In this document: piece by piece, positions 42,931 to 51,365 of the stretch
Layout: the number at the start of each line of letters is the position of its first letter
Position numbering within the stretch: the first letter of the stretch is position 1
NCBI GenBank assembly: GCA_937952305.1
Contig: CALFZO010000045.1
Span: 1-52,007 of the forward strand
DNA length: 52,007 bases
Direction of reading: 5' to 3'
Source of the DNA: an uncultured Anaerolineales bacterium
Lineage (GTDB): Bacteria > Chloroflexota > Anaerolineae > Anaerolineales > UBA6663
Translations under genes and position numbers: made by a program
Notes under the pieces: generated by a model
The model's input: only the letters and a program-made list of their open reading frames with translations
Databases searched by the model: none
What the model was told of the DNA's origin: nothing

Positions 42931-42968
42931 ACCCGGCGAGCCGCCTGAGAGCTAGCGGCCCGCCGGGT
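42931..42968 (+). repeat. Strong mRNA hairpin between binding-protein and permease genes
   Basis: ACCCGGC pairs with GCCGGGT, then after a 2x2 internal loop GCCGC pairs with GCGGC, leaving a 10-base loop. It occupies the 70-base gap before the first permease. Without a T-run it is more likely a 3'-end stabiliser that raises binding-protein mRNA over permease mRNA, as at malE-malF. Confidence 0.7.
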
Positions 42969-42984
42969 CCACACGGAGAACCTG

Positions 42985-43917
42985 ATGTCGATCCACCCTG
43001 TGGCGTTGGCCCGCTGGTATACCCGGTCGCGCCGCTGGTTCCGAAGCCAGGGTATGGGCTACCTGTTTGTGGCGCCAACGGTGGCCTTTCTCCTGATCTT
43101 CACGGCCTACCCGTTGCTTCGGGCCGTCGTGATGAGCCTGAGCGAAGTGTCCAAGAAGGGTGAGATCGGGCGCCTGATCGGAGTGAGCAACTGGCCGCTG
43201 CTCGCCGCCGATGACCGCTTTCTTCTCGCGATCGGGCGCAGCCTGCAGTTCTCGGCGCTGGGCATGCTGGGCAGCCTGATCCTGGGGGTGATGCTCGCTC
43301 AGTTGCTCAACCAGAGGTGGCTTCCCAGCCGCCTGACGGGTCTTCTCCGCGGGCTGTCCGTCCTGCCCTGGATGTTTGCGACTGCGGTGGCAGCCCTGAT
43401 GTGGGGGTTGTTGCTTCACCGGGACGGGCTCTTCAATTCCGGCCTCGCGCAGTTGGGGCTGGTCGAGCGGCCGGTGATGTTCGTGGGAAACCCAGACCTG
43501 GCGCTTGGCTCGCTGGCCGGGGTGTTTGTCTGGCGCGTGACGCCGTTTGTGATGGTCATGGTGTTGGCCGCCCTCAAGTCGATCCCGCAAGAGCTCTATG
43601 AGGCGGCTGCCGTCGACGGCGCCAGCCGCTGGCAGGTCTACCGGCAGATCACCCTGCCGCTGCTGATGCCGCTCTTGCTCACCCTGGCCATACTGAGCTT
43701 TGTTTGGGGGGTGGGGCAGTTCGACCTCATCCGCATTATCACGGGCGGCGGCCCCATGAGTGCCACCGAAGTGGTGAGCTACTACATCTATCGCGTCGGG
43801 TTCCTGACTCTTGATTGGAGCTACGGCTCCACGCTGAGCGTGGCGGTGTTTCTGGTGAATCTCTGTTTTGCCATGGTCTATTTGTATCTGTCTCGCTGGG
43901 CACGGCCATGGGAGTAG
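42985..43917 (+). CDS. Sugar ABC transporter permease (MalF/UgpA type)
   Basis: A 310-residue inner-membrane protein with six to seven helices. The first helix follows GMGYLFVAPTVAFLLIF, typical of MalF/UgpA-like subunits. The ATPase-contact EAA loop is EAAAVDGASRWQVYRQITLP (about 206-225). Between the binding protein and the second permease, it forms the usual three-gene CUT1 set. Its stop is five bases before the next start. Confidence 0.93.
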   Translation: MSIHPVALARWYTRSRRWFRSQGMGYLFVAPTVAFLLIFTAYPLLRAVVMSLSEVSKKGEIGRLIGVSNWPLLAADDRFLLAIGRSLQFSALGMLGSLILGVMLAQLLNQRWLPSRLTGLLRGLSVLPWMFATAVAALMWGLLLHRDGLFNSGLAQLGLVERPVMFVGNPDLALGSLAGVFVWRVTPFVMVMVLAALKSIPQELYEAAAVDGASRWQVYRQITLPLLMPLLLTLAILSFVWGVGQFDLIRIITGGGPMSATEVVSYYIYRVGFLTLDWSYGSTLSVAVFLVNLCFAMVYLYLSRWARPWE

Positions 43918-43922
43918 AACCG

Positions 43923-44813
43923 ATGGATACCGTCGCCGCCAAAGCGGCACCGGCCGGCCGGCCGGCATTGAAGGCCGGGTTTCGCCCCGGCGAGCGCCTG
44001 GTGCGTGGGCTGTCGCTGGTGGTTCTGCTGCTGCTGGTCGGCAGCCTGCTCCTGCCCATCATCTGGATGGCCCTGGCCGCCTTCAAGAACGACGTGGACC
44101 TGTTCCGGAGTCCGCCGCCGCTGTTGCCGCCGAATCCAACGCTTGAGCCTTTTCAATATTTGTTGGGCGAGCCGCGCTATCTCCGGATGCTCGGCAACAG
44201 CTATCTGATTGCAACCCTGGTCACGCTGCTCTGCGTTACCCTGGCCTTCCTGGCCGGCTACGGCTTTTCACGCTACCGCCTGCGCGGCGGGGGGGTGCTG
44301 CTGCTGCTCACGCTCTTCTCGCAGATGTTCCCCCAGGTGTCACTCATCATCCCGTACTACAACCTCTTGAACGCCCTCGGGCTCTACGACACCTACCTGG
44401 GACTGGTGGTGGCGGACGCTTCCTTCATCCTTCCATTCTGCGTCTGGATGTTCAAGAGCTATCTCGATTCGATCCCCACGGATCTGGAAGAGGCGGCCAT
44501 GGTCGATGGCGCCAGCCGGCTGACGGCGCTCTGGCGGGTCGTCCTCCCGCTCACGCTGCCGGGCTTCGTCGCTACCGCCATCTATGCCTTTCTGGGCGCC
44601 TGGAACGAGTATACCTTTGCCGTGATCCTCACCCGGACAGACGCCGCCGCGCCGGTGACGGTCGGTATCGGCGAGTTCTTTGGGCTCTTCACGGTCAAGT
44701 GGAGCCAGATGAGCGCGTTGGCGTTGGTCGCCAGCCTGCCGCTCATGATTATTTTCGTGTTTCTGCAGCGCTACCTAGTTGAGGGCATGGTCGCCGGAGC
44801 GATGAAAAGTTGA
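43923..44813 (+). CDS. Sugar ABC transporter permease (MalG/UgpE type)
   Basis: A 296-residue inner-membrane protein with six helices. RLVRGLSLVVLLLLVGSLLLPIIWMALAAFK begins the family fold, and EEAAMVDGASRLTALWRVVLPLTLPG (about 189-214) is the EAA loop. GGGAG lies eight bases before ATG 43923; an in-frame ATG at 43908 overlaps the previous gene. Together with the upstream permease it makes the translocation channel. Its last bases overlap the URO-D-like gene start by four. Confidence 0.93.
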   Translation: MDTVAAKAAPAGRPALKAGFRPGERLVRGLSLVVLLLLVGSLLLPIIWMALAAFKNDVDLFRSPPPLLPPNPTLEPFQYLLGEPRYLRMLGNSYLIATLVTLLCVTLAFLAGYGFSRYRLRGGGVLLLLTLFSQMFPQVSLIIPYYNLLNALGLYDTYLGLVVADASFILPFCVWMFKSYLDSIPTDLEEAAMVDGASRLTALWRVVLPLTLPGFVATAIYAFLGAWNEYTFAVILTRTDAAAPVTVGIGEFFGLFTVKWSQMSALALVASLPLMIIFVFLQRYLVEGMVAGAMKS

Positions 44814-45826
44814 GCAGCCTGGACCGGTTGGAACGGCACCGGCGCTTCTGGACGGGTGAGCCGGTCGATCAGCCCCTTCAGGGCGTTTCGCGCGAGGGCG
44901 CCTTTTTTCTCCAGCCCTTCGTCGCTCTGGGGGTGCCCGACGGCGACCTGCGCGTCGCAGACGTCCCGGCGCCGCCCTTGTTCCGCGCCGCCTATTACGA
45001 GCCGACGCTGGCGGGCGATCCCACCGACGGGGACCTCCTCTGGGTGGCCAAGCCTCCCCGCGCGCTGCCGTGGATGGAGGCGATCATCGGGTGCTGCGTT
45101 GAGGTCGCCCACTGCGCGCAGGCCATGTCGGCGCTCGCGCCCGGCGTGTTGCCGGATCTGGATAGGTTTGACGCCGAAGCCAATGCCTGGCTCGGGCTCA
45201 TGACGGCCTTCACCCGCGAACTGGCGGAGTGGTACGGCCTGCGCGTTCCCATCGGACAGACTCTGATGCGCGGGCCATCCGACATGCTGGCCGCGTTCTT
45301 GGGTCAGGGCTTCTACACGGAGATGATTGATCACCCGGATCGGATCAAGCGGCTGGCGCGCCAGTGCACACAGATCTGGATTCAGGTGCTCAAATCCCAA
45401 TACCAGCACATTCCGCGTTACCGGGGCGGGTACGTGTCCGGCATCATGGGTATCTGGGCGCCCGGCCCGGTGGCCGTCTACCAGGAAGACGCGGCCGGCT
45501 TCATTTCCCGGCAGATGTACCAGGAATTCTTCTGGGAGGGCGATGCGGCGATCGCCGCGGCCTTCGAGTATTCCCTGCTGCACCTGCACTCAGCGGCGTT
45601 GCAGCATCTCGAGTTGGTACTCGCGATTCCACAACTGACCGCCGTGAATGTGGTCGTCGATCCCCGCGGGCCGGCCCTGCCGGACCTGATCCCGGATCTG
45701 CAGCGCATCCAGCGGGCGGGCAAGGCGCTCCATCTGCACGGCGACTTGAGTGAGGCGGACCTGCAGTTGGCCCGGTCTCGGCTAGCGCCGGCTGGGCTGT
45801 GCCTCTGGGTCGTCCGGGAGAAATGA
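44810..45826 (+). CDS. URO-D superfamily protein lacking the zinc motif
   Basis: A 338-residue protein of the uroporphyrinogen decarboxylase/corrinoid methyltransferase TIM-barrel superfamily. Recognisable parts are VPIGQTLMRGPSDMLAAFLG (about 145-164), MIDHPDRIKRLA and the barrel end (HLHSAALQHLELVLAIPQL, AGKALHLHGDL). Where methyltransferases have the zinc-binding H-x-C, this protein has LHLHGDL with no cysteine, so a classical Zn-thiolate methyl transfer is unlikely. Related proteins sit beside sugar ABC transporters in other genomes as far as I recall. The start is TTG 44810, overlapping the permease stop, so translation is coupled. It may bind or process the imported substrate. Confidence 0.75.
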   Translation: MSSLDRLERHRRFWTGEPVDQPLQGVSREGAFFLQPFVALGVPDGDLRVADVPAPPLFRAAYYEPTLAGDPTDGDLLWVAKPPRALPWMEAIIGCCVEVAHCAQAMSALAPGVLPDLDRFDAEANAWLGLMTAFTRELAEWYGLRVPIGQTLMRGPSDMLAAFLGQGFYTEMIDHPDRIKRLARQCTQIWIQVLKSQYQHIPRYRGGYVSGIMGIWAPGPVAVYQEDAAGFISRQMYQEFFWEGDAAIAAAFEYSLLHLHSAALQHLELVLAIPQLTAVNVVVDPRGPALPDLIPDLQRIQRAGKALHLHGDLSEADLQLARSRLAPAGLCLWVVREK

Positions 45827-45827
45827 A

Positions 45828-46598
45828 ATGGGCATCCTGAACAACAAGCGCGCCATCGTCACCGGGGGGGGCACAGGGATTGGCCGCGGCATTGCGTTGC
45901 GGCTGGCGGCGGAGGGCGCGCGGGTGTGCCTGAGCTATAACGCCAGCGCCGCCGGCGCGGAGGCGGTGGTGCGGGAGATTGAGGCGGGTGGCGGACAGGC
46001 CTGGGCGCTGCCGGCCAACCTTGAGCACGCTCCTGAGGGTGTCCGGTTGATCGAGCAGGCCGTGGGTGTCTTGGGCGGCGTTGACATCCTGGTCAACAAC
46101 GCCGGCCTGACGATCAACCGCCCCGTCTTCGAAGTGACCGAAGCCGATTGGGATCGGGTGCTGGGGATTGACCTCAAAGCCGGCTTTTTCTGCGCTCAGA
46201 CGGCGGCGCGCTTCATGCAAGCTCACGGTGGCGGTCGCCTGCTCTTCATCGGCTCGGTCCACGCCCGCGCTTCACTGGCTAAGTTCTCTCCGTACGCGGC
46301 CTCGAAAGGTGGACTGGAGGCGATCGTGCGACAGCTGGCAGTCGAGCTGGCGCCTGAGCGGATCACGGTCAATTGCGTGGCGCCCGGCCTGATCGAGGTC
46401 GAGTCTTACTATCGCGATTTTCCGTGGTACGACCGCAAAGATTTCGAGCGTCAGATCCCAGTCGGCCGGGTCGGCTTTCCCGAGGACATCGCGCCGGCCG
46501 TGGCCTTCTTAGCCTCCGACCAGGCTAGTTTCATTACCGGGCAGACGCTCTACGTCGACGGCGGTCAGCTCGCGGCGTTGGCCATCCAACGCCCCTGA
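45828..46598 (+). CDS. Short-chain dehydrogenase/reductase (SDR)
   Basis: A 256-residue classical SDR. Cofactor motif VTGGGTGIGRG (11-21), the NNAG motif in VDILVNNAGLTINRP, catalytic Ser at about 143 (FIGSVHARA), Tyr156 and Lys160 in YAASKGG, and the C-terminal SFITGQTLYVDGGQ are all present. There is no acidic residue directly after the second beta strand (SYNASAAG), hinting at NADP preference. It starts one base after the preceding stop (GGGAG present), so it is operonic. It likely oxidises or reduces a hydroxyl group of the imported compound. Confidence 0.92.
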   Translation: MGILNNKRAIVTGGGTGIGRGIALRLAAEGARVCLSYNASAAGAEAVVREIEAGGGQAWALPANLEHAPEGVRLIEQAVGVLGGVDILVNNAGLTINRPVFEVTEADWDRVLGIDLKAGFFCAQTAARFMQAHGGGRLLFIGSVHARASLAKFSPYAASKGGLEAIVRQLAVELAPERITVNCVAPGLIEVESYYRDFPWYDRKDFERQIPVGRVGFPEDIAPAVAFLASDQASFITGQTLYVDGGQLAALAIQRP

Positions 46599-46626
46599 AC
46601 GGCAACTGCGGGCGGAGCACACCCTC

Positions 46627-48114
46627 ATGCGCGTGGCCTTGGCTTCCCTGTTTCAGGAGTCGCACAGCTTTTCTCCCGTTCCCGGTTCCTGGGAGCACTT
46701 CGGACCGCGCGAGGTGCTGCGTGGCGCTGCGCTGCTGGCGGAGCGCGCCGGCACTCAGACCGAGTTGGGCGGCGCGATCGCGGTCGCGCAGGCGCAAGGT
46801 GTTACGCTGGTGCCTCTGCTGAGCGCCATGTCCGTAGCTTCGGCCGGGCCTCTGGACCGGGATGTCTTTCTGGCGCTGCGGGATGAGATCGTCGCGCGGC
46901 TCGAGCGGGCTGGCCCGCTCGACGGCCTGCTGGTAGTCCTGCATGGCGGGTTGGTGGCCGAGGGCTTTGCGGATGCCTCCGGGGAGCTCCTGCGCGCCTG
47001 TCGGGCCGCGGTGCCTCCGGGTCTGCCGATTGTGGCCACGCTCGATCTGCATGCCAATGTCACGCGCCACTTGGTCGACCAGGTCGACGCTCTGGCCGGG
47101 TATCACACCTTCCCCCATATCGACCTGTATGAAACTGGCCAGCGCGGCATGCGGCTTCTCCTGGCAATCCTGTCGGGGACCGTGCGGCCTGCGACCGCTC
47201 TCCGACGGCTGCCCATGCTTCTGCCGGGTGAGAACGGACGCACCACCGACGGTCCGTATGCTGAGGTCATGGCGCTGGCCGTGGACCTGATGCAGCAGCC
47301 CGGCCTCCTGGATGTCTCGGTCTTCTCCGTTCAGCCCTGGCTGGATGTACCCGACATTGGCTGCAGCGTTGTGGTGGTGGCGGACGGAGATCAAGCTCGG
47401 GCAGAGCGGGAGGCGGACCGGCTGGCCGAGGCCTTCTGGGAGCGACGGACTGCCTTCGCTGTCACGCTGACCCCGGTTGCCGAAGCCCTGGGGCGCGCTC
47501 TGGGGAGCGATCAACGACCCTTTATCTTGTCTGACTCGGCGGATTCCCCTAGTTCGGGGGCGCCTGGTGACAGCCCCGCTGTCTTGCGGGCCCTTCTGGA
47601 GAGGGCGCCAGCCAAGCCCTGCTTCCTGAACATCGTCGATGCGCCCGCCGTTCAAGCGATGGCGGCAGCCGGGATCGGGCAGGAGGTTACCGTCCAGGTT
47701 GGCGCCCGATTTGCGCCTGTGTTTTACCGTCCGCTGGAAGTCACCGGACGCGTCCGACTCCTGTCCGACGGCGCATTCCGGAACAAGGGCCAGGGATTCC
47801 AGGGGGTCACGTTCTACCGGGGCCTGACGGGTGTATTGCAGATTGGGCCTGTCGCCCTGGTCGTCATGGAACGGCCGGTTTTTCAGTGGGATCCGGAACT
47901 GTACCGTTCGCTTGGCCTGGAGCCGTGCGACGCGCAAGTGGTCGTCGTCAAGTCACCGACCGCGTTTCGAGCGGCCTACGGCCCGTTTGCGGCCGAGATC
48001 ATTCTCCTTGACGTGCCGGGCGTATGCAGCCCGAACCTGATGAGTTTCCCGTTTCGGCATGTTCGCCGCCCGCTCTACCCCTTAGACGATGGCTTCAACT
48101 GGCGTGCCGTCTAG
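46627..48114 (+). CDS. M81-family metallohydrolase (MlrC-like)
   Basis: A 495-residue protein of the M81/MlrC (microcystinase C) family. N-terminal FQESHSFSP (family ETNTFSP), VVLHGGLVAEG (about 103-113), ATLDLHANVT (Asp140, His142), GYHTFPHIDLYETG (His160, His164), and the C-terminal-domain signature DSADSPSSGAPGDS are visible. The metal ligands therefore look complete. Known members hydrolyse unusual peptides such as linearised microcystin; many relatives occur in catabolic clusters with unknown substrates. The usual Asn of DNPGGG is Ser here. It starts 28 bases after the SDR gene. An amidase role on an N-acyl or N-methyl amide is a possible fit. Confidence 0.88.
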   Translation: MRVALASLFQESHSFSPVPGSWEHFGPREVLRGAALLAERAGTQTELGGAIAVAQAQGVTLVPLLSAMSVASAGPLDRDVFLALRDEIVARLERAGPLDGLLVVLHGGLVAEGFADASGELLRACRAAVPPGLPIVATLDLHANVTRHLVDQVDALAGYHTFPHIDLYETGQRGMRLLLAILSGTVRPATALRRLPMLLPGENGRTTDGPYAEVMALAVDLMQQPGLLDVSVFSVQPWLDVPDIGCSVVVVADGDQARAEREADRLAEAFWERRTAFAVTLTPVAEALGRALGSDQRPFILSDSADSPSSGAPGDSPAVLRALLERAPAKPCFLNIVDAPAVQAMAAAGIGQEVTVQVGARFAPVFYRPLEVTGRVRLLSDGAFRNKGQGFQGVTFYRGLTGVLQIGPVALVVMERPVFQWDPELYRSLGLEPCDAQVVVVKSPTAFRAAYGPFAAEIILLDVPGVCSPNLMSFPFRHVRRPLYPLDDGFNWRAV

Positions 48115-48181
48115 GCCGCGGCAGAGCTGAGAGCTTTTCGCGGGCGTAACCCGCTGACGGAGAAAGATGGGAGTAGGACGT

Positions 48182-49336
48182 ATGCAGCATCGTGAACGCG
48201 CGCTGGCAGCTCTCAACCACCAGGAGCCCGACCGGGTACCGCTGGATCTGGGGTCGACACGCAACACGGGCATACTGATCGAGCCGTACCAAGCCTTGGT
48301 TGCCCACCTTAGCGCGGGCCAACCCGAGTTGGCGCTCGATGACTACGGGCAATCGAAAATCGCCCGGGTGGCCAGCCCCAGCGAGGCGCTGCTGCGCGCG
48401 TTGGACGTCGACTTTCGCGGGCTTTTCCTGGGTTTTCCCGACCGCCCCCTCGAGCAGAGGCTGCCGGACGGCTCACACCAGGACGAGTTGGGGGTTGTGC
48501 GGCGAAAGCCACCGGGTTCGTTCTACTACGATATCGTCCACTCCCCGTTTGATCGCGAGATGACGGTGGCCGATCTGGAAAAGTGGACGTGGCCGGACCC
48601 GACCGATCCCGGCTACGTCCGCGGGCTGCGCGAGCGGGCGCTGGCACTGCGCGCGACCACCGATTGCGCTCTCGTGCTGCATCTGCAGGACATGATTGTT
48701 CATCCCAGCCAATACTTGCGCGGTTTCGAGCGCTGGTATGTCGATTTTATTCTGGAGCCCGCGCTCATGGCGGCGCTCCTGGACAAGCTAACCGAGATCC
48801 GGACTGAATTGGCGGTGGCGGCCCTCAAGGCGGTGGGGGACCTGGTCGACGTGGTGAGCTCTTCCGATGACGTGGCCGACCAGCGCGGACCCATGATCTC
48901 GCTGCCCATGTACCGCCGCTTCATCAAGCCGCGCCACCGGCACTACTTTGACGCCATCCGCGCCCACACGCCGGCCAAGATCCTGTATCACTCCTGCGGG
49001 GCCGTGGCCGCTCTGATCCCGGACTTCATCGATATTGGCGTCGACTTTATAAACCCGGTCCAGGTCAGCGCAAACGGCATGGACACCGCCCGTCTCAAGC
49101 AGGCCTACGGCCCGCAGATCGGCTTCTGGGGCTCGATCGACACGATGCATGTGCTGCCGTTTGGGAGTCCCGAAGACGTGGCGCGTGAAGTCAAGCAGCG
49201 CATTTGTGATTTGGCGCCCGGCGGCGGCTTTGTCCTGGCCGCTGTGCACAATCTGCAGCCCAATGTTCCGCCGCAGAACATCGTCGCCATGTTCTCGGCG
49301 GCGCGCGAGTTTGGATGCTATCCGATCTGTCCGTGA
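48182..49336 (+). CDS. URO-D-type corrinoid methyltransferase (MtaA/CmuA-like), copy 1
   Basis: A 384-residue TIM-barrel protein. It begins MQHRERALAALNHQEPDRVPLDLG, the standard URO-D/MtaA opening with the RVP loop. It carries ILYHSCGAVAALIPDFIDIGVDFINPVQVSA with the zinc-binding H270-x-C272-G, and ends with a typical GGGFVLAAVHNLQPNVPPQNIVAMF. This supports methyl transfer between a substrate or thiol and a corrinoid protein. An in-frame ATG at 48167 is possible; ATG 48182 sits after GGGAGTAGGA. The corrinoid protein follows 32 bases downstream, making a methyltransferase/corrinoid pair. Confidence 0.88.
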   Translation: MQHRERALAALNHQEPDRVPLDLGSTRNTGILIEPYQALVAHLSAGQPELALDDYGQSKIARVASPSEALLRALDVDFRGLFLGFPDRPLEQRLPDGSHQDELGVVRRKPPGSFYYDIVHSPFDREMTVADLEKWTWPDPTDPGYVRGLRERALALRATTDCALVLHLQDMIVHPSQYLRGFERWYVDFILEPALMAALLDKLTEIRTELAVAALKAVGDLVDVVSSSDDVADQRGPMISLPMYRRFIKPRHRHYFDAIRAHTPAKILYHSCGAVAALIPDFIDIGVDFINPVQVSANGMDTARLKQAYGPQIGFWGSIDTMHVLPFGSPEDVAREVKQRICDLAPGGGFVLAAVHNLQPNVPPQNIVAMFSAAREFGCYPICP

Positions 49337-49368
49337 AGCGCTGACTCAAGAATGTGGGAGGAGCCGCA

Positions 49369-50022
49369 GTGGACGACGTTTTGCAGGCAATTTACGACAG
49401 CATTCTAGAAGGCCGGGTGACCGAGGTCGCGGCGGAGGTGCAGCGCGCTCTGGCGGCCGGCCACCCCGCCGGCGTGATTCTCAACCAGGCCATGATCGCG
49501 GCCATGGCCGAAGTCGGCCGGCGGTTCGAGACGATGGAGTACTTTGTGCCTGAGATGCTTGTCGCGGCACGCGCCATGAAGGAGGGGCTCGCGCTGCTGC
49601 GCCCGGCACTAGTCGGCGCGCAGATCGAACCGGTGGGTAAGGTCGTCCTCGGCACCGTCAGCGGTGACCTGCACGACATCGGCAAGAACTTGGTCGGCAT
49701 GGTCCTGGAAGGGGCCGGGTTTGAGGTGGTTGACCTGGGGGTCAACGTGCCGCCGGAGGCGTTCGTGGCCGCTGTGCGTGAGCACCGTCCCCAGGTGGTG
49801 GGCTTGAGCGCTCTGTTGACCACCACCATGCTGGCGATGAAGGCGACCATCGAGGCCTTGCGCGCTGCGGGTTTGCGGGACCAGGTGGTCGTCATGGTCG
49901 GCGGGGCGCCAGTGACCCCGGCGTTTGCCGATCGCATCGGCGCCGACCTCTACGCTCCCGAGGCGGCCTCGGCCGCTGCGCGTGCCAGGAGCCGCTTTGC
50001 GGATCAAGGCGGCGCTGAGTAG
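49369..50022 (+). CDS. Corrinoid (B12-binding) methyltransferase protein, copy 1
   Basis: A 217-residue MtaC/MtbC/MetH-cap type protein. The N-terminal helical cap (about 1-85, with VGRRFETMEYFVPEMLVAARAM) precedes a Rossmann-like B12 domain. That domain carries GTVSGDLHDIGKNLV, with cobalt-ligand His102 in D-x-H-x-x-G, then VDLGVNVPPEAFV, VGLSALLTTTM and VVMVGGAPVTPAFADRIGAD. It shuttles the methyl group between two methyltransferases. The start is GTG 49369 after GGGAGGAG. It is partnered with the preceding URO-D gene. No corrinoid-activating ATPase (RamA-like) is in the window. Confidence 0.93.
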   Translation: MDDVLQAIYDSILEGRVTEVAAEVQRALAAGHPAGVILNQAMIAAMAEVGRRFETMEYFVPEMLVAARAMKEGLALLRPALVGAQIEPVGKVVLGTVSGDLHDIGKNLVGMVLEGAGFEVVDLGVNVPPEAFVAAVREHRPQVVGLSALLTTTMLAMKATIEALRAAGLRDQVVVMVGGAPVTPAFADRIGADLYAPEAASAAARARSRFADQGGAE

Positions 50023-50168
50023 GTCCAAGGGCGGGGAGCTTGGCTGTGCGGCTTCCCGTTTTGGTTGCCCGGTCCCCGCAGCTGTGGGTCTGACTCTGTT
50101 CGGCCGCCGACTGTCCAGCACGCTGATCCAAGCGTCAGCGATCCGAAAGTAGAGGAGGAGAGTGAGGT

Positions 50169-51365
50169 ATGAACGTTGCAGAACGCACTCGCCTGGCTTT
50201 CACCCGTGTGGGTCTGCCCGACCGCGTGCCGATCCACGCCTGGCTGGGGATGACCTTCATCCAGCGCACCGTGCTGCCCCGGCCGGCCCGGATGACGGAC
50301 CTGTTCCATCAGTGGATAGATGATCCGCTCGGCACGCTGGTTAAGTGGCAGGCGGACCTTGGCCTCGATCCGATGATCACAACCCACAGCCAGCACATCG
50401 GCGAGTTGGAACGCTGGCCGCGCCTGCTGTGCGACTTCAAGGAGGACGCCTATGCCCACTGGCGCGAGGAGATCGTCGAGATTGACCGCTCCGAGAGCTC
50501 ACGCACTCTGGAACATCGCATTCACACCCCGGCGGGCGAGGGTGCCTACTCCTATCGTATGGAAGGTTACAGTGACTGGCCGCTGGACTATTTGATCAAG
50601 GACGAGGCCGACCTGGACCTGCTGCACTATCGGCCGGACCCGGACCTGTTGGTGGTCGACCGCCTCAAGGCCATGGTGGAGAAAGTGGGTGACCGCGCCT
50701 GGTGGCTGCACCACGCGCCAGGCCCCTGGAACGAAGCCGCCGAACTGCGCGGCGTGACCACGCTCTCGATGGACCTCTACGACCGGCCGGAGTTCGTCCA
50801 CAAGCTGATGCGCCTGGTGACTGACCGCCTGAAAAAGCTCTACCGGAAGCTGGGCGAGACCGGTATCCACTCAGTCTCCATGAACGAGACGTGGGTGGGG
50901 ATGGGGCTTTCGCCGCACATCTATCAGGAGTTCATCAAGCCCTACGATGACGAATGTGTGGCGGCTATCCATGAAGCGGGCTACCTGGTGAGCTACCACA
51001 ATTGTGGGCGCGGCACCCGCTTCCTGGAAGACATGGTGGCCACCGGCGCAGATGCTTTGGAGACGATCACGCCGGTTGAGAACTCGGGCGATTTCGACCT
51101 GGCGGACGTGAAGCGCCGCGTTGGAGATCGCATCTGCCTGTTTGGCGGCTTCAACGAGCGTCTCTTGGACGAAGCGGCCCCGGCCAAGGTGCGCGACGAG
51201 GTCAAGCGGTGCCTGGATGCTGCCGGAGAAGGCGGCGGCTACATCCTGCGGACTTCCGGGGCTATCTACCAAGCTGATCCGCGGAACATCGAGGTGATGT
51301 GCCAGACTGCCCGTGATTACGGCCGCTACCCGCGTCCGGCGCAGGGCGCAGGAGGTTCGGCATGA
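50169..51365 (+). CDS. URO-D-type corrinoid methyltransferase, copy 2
   Basis: A 398-residue URO-D superfamily protein, clearly different from copy 1. MNVAERTRLAFTRVGLPDRVPIHAWLG opens the fold. The zinc motif is YHNCG (His277, Cys279, Gly280), followed by GADALETITPVENSGDFDLADVKRRVGDRICLFGGF, the usual end of MtaA-like barrels, and GGYILRTSGA. GAGGAGGAGAG precedes ATG 50169. Its stop overlaps the second corrinoid gene by four bases, so this methyltransferase and that corrinoid protein form a translationally coupled pair. Confidence 0.88.
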   Translation: MNVAERTRLAFTRVGLPDRVPIHAWLGMTFIQRTVLPRPARMTDLFHQWIDDPLGTLVKWQADLGLDPMITTHSQHIGELERWPRLLCDFKEDAYAHWREEIVEIDRSESSRTLEHRIHTPAGEGAYSYRMEGYSDWPLDYLIKDEADLDLLHYRPDPDLLVVDRLKAMVEKVGDRAWWLHHAPGPWNEAAELRGVTTLSMDLYDRPEFVHKLMRLVTDRLKKLYRKLGETGIHSVSMNETWVGMGLSPHIYQEFIKPYDDECVAAIHEAGYLVSYHNCGRGTRFLEDMVATGADALETITPVENSGDFDLADVKRRVGDRICLFGGFNERLLDEAAPAKVRDEVKRCLDAAGEGGGYILRTSGAIYQADPRNIEVMCQTARDYGRYPRPAQGAGGSA

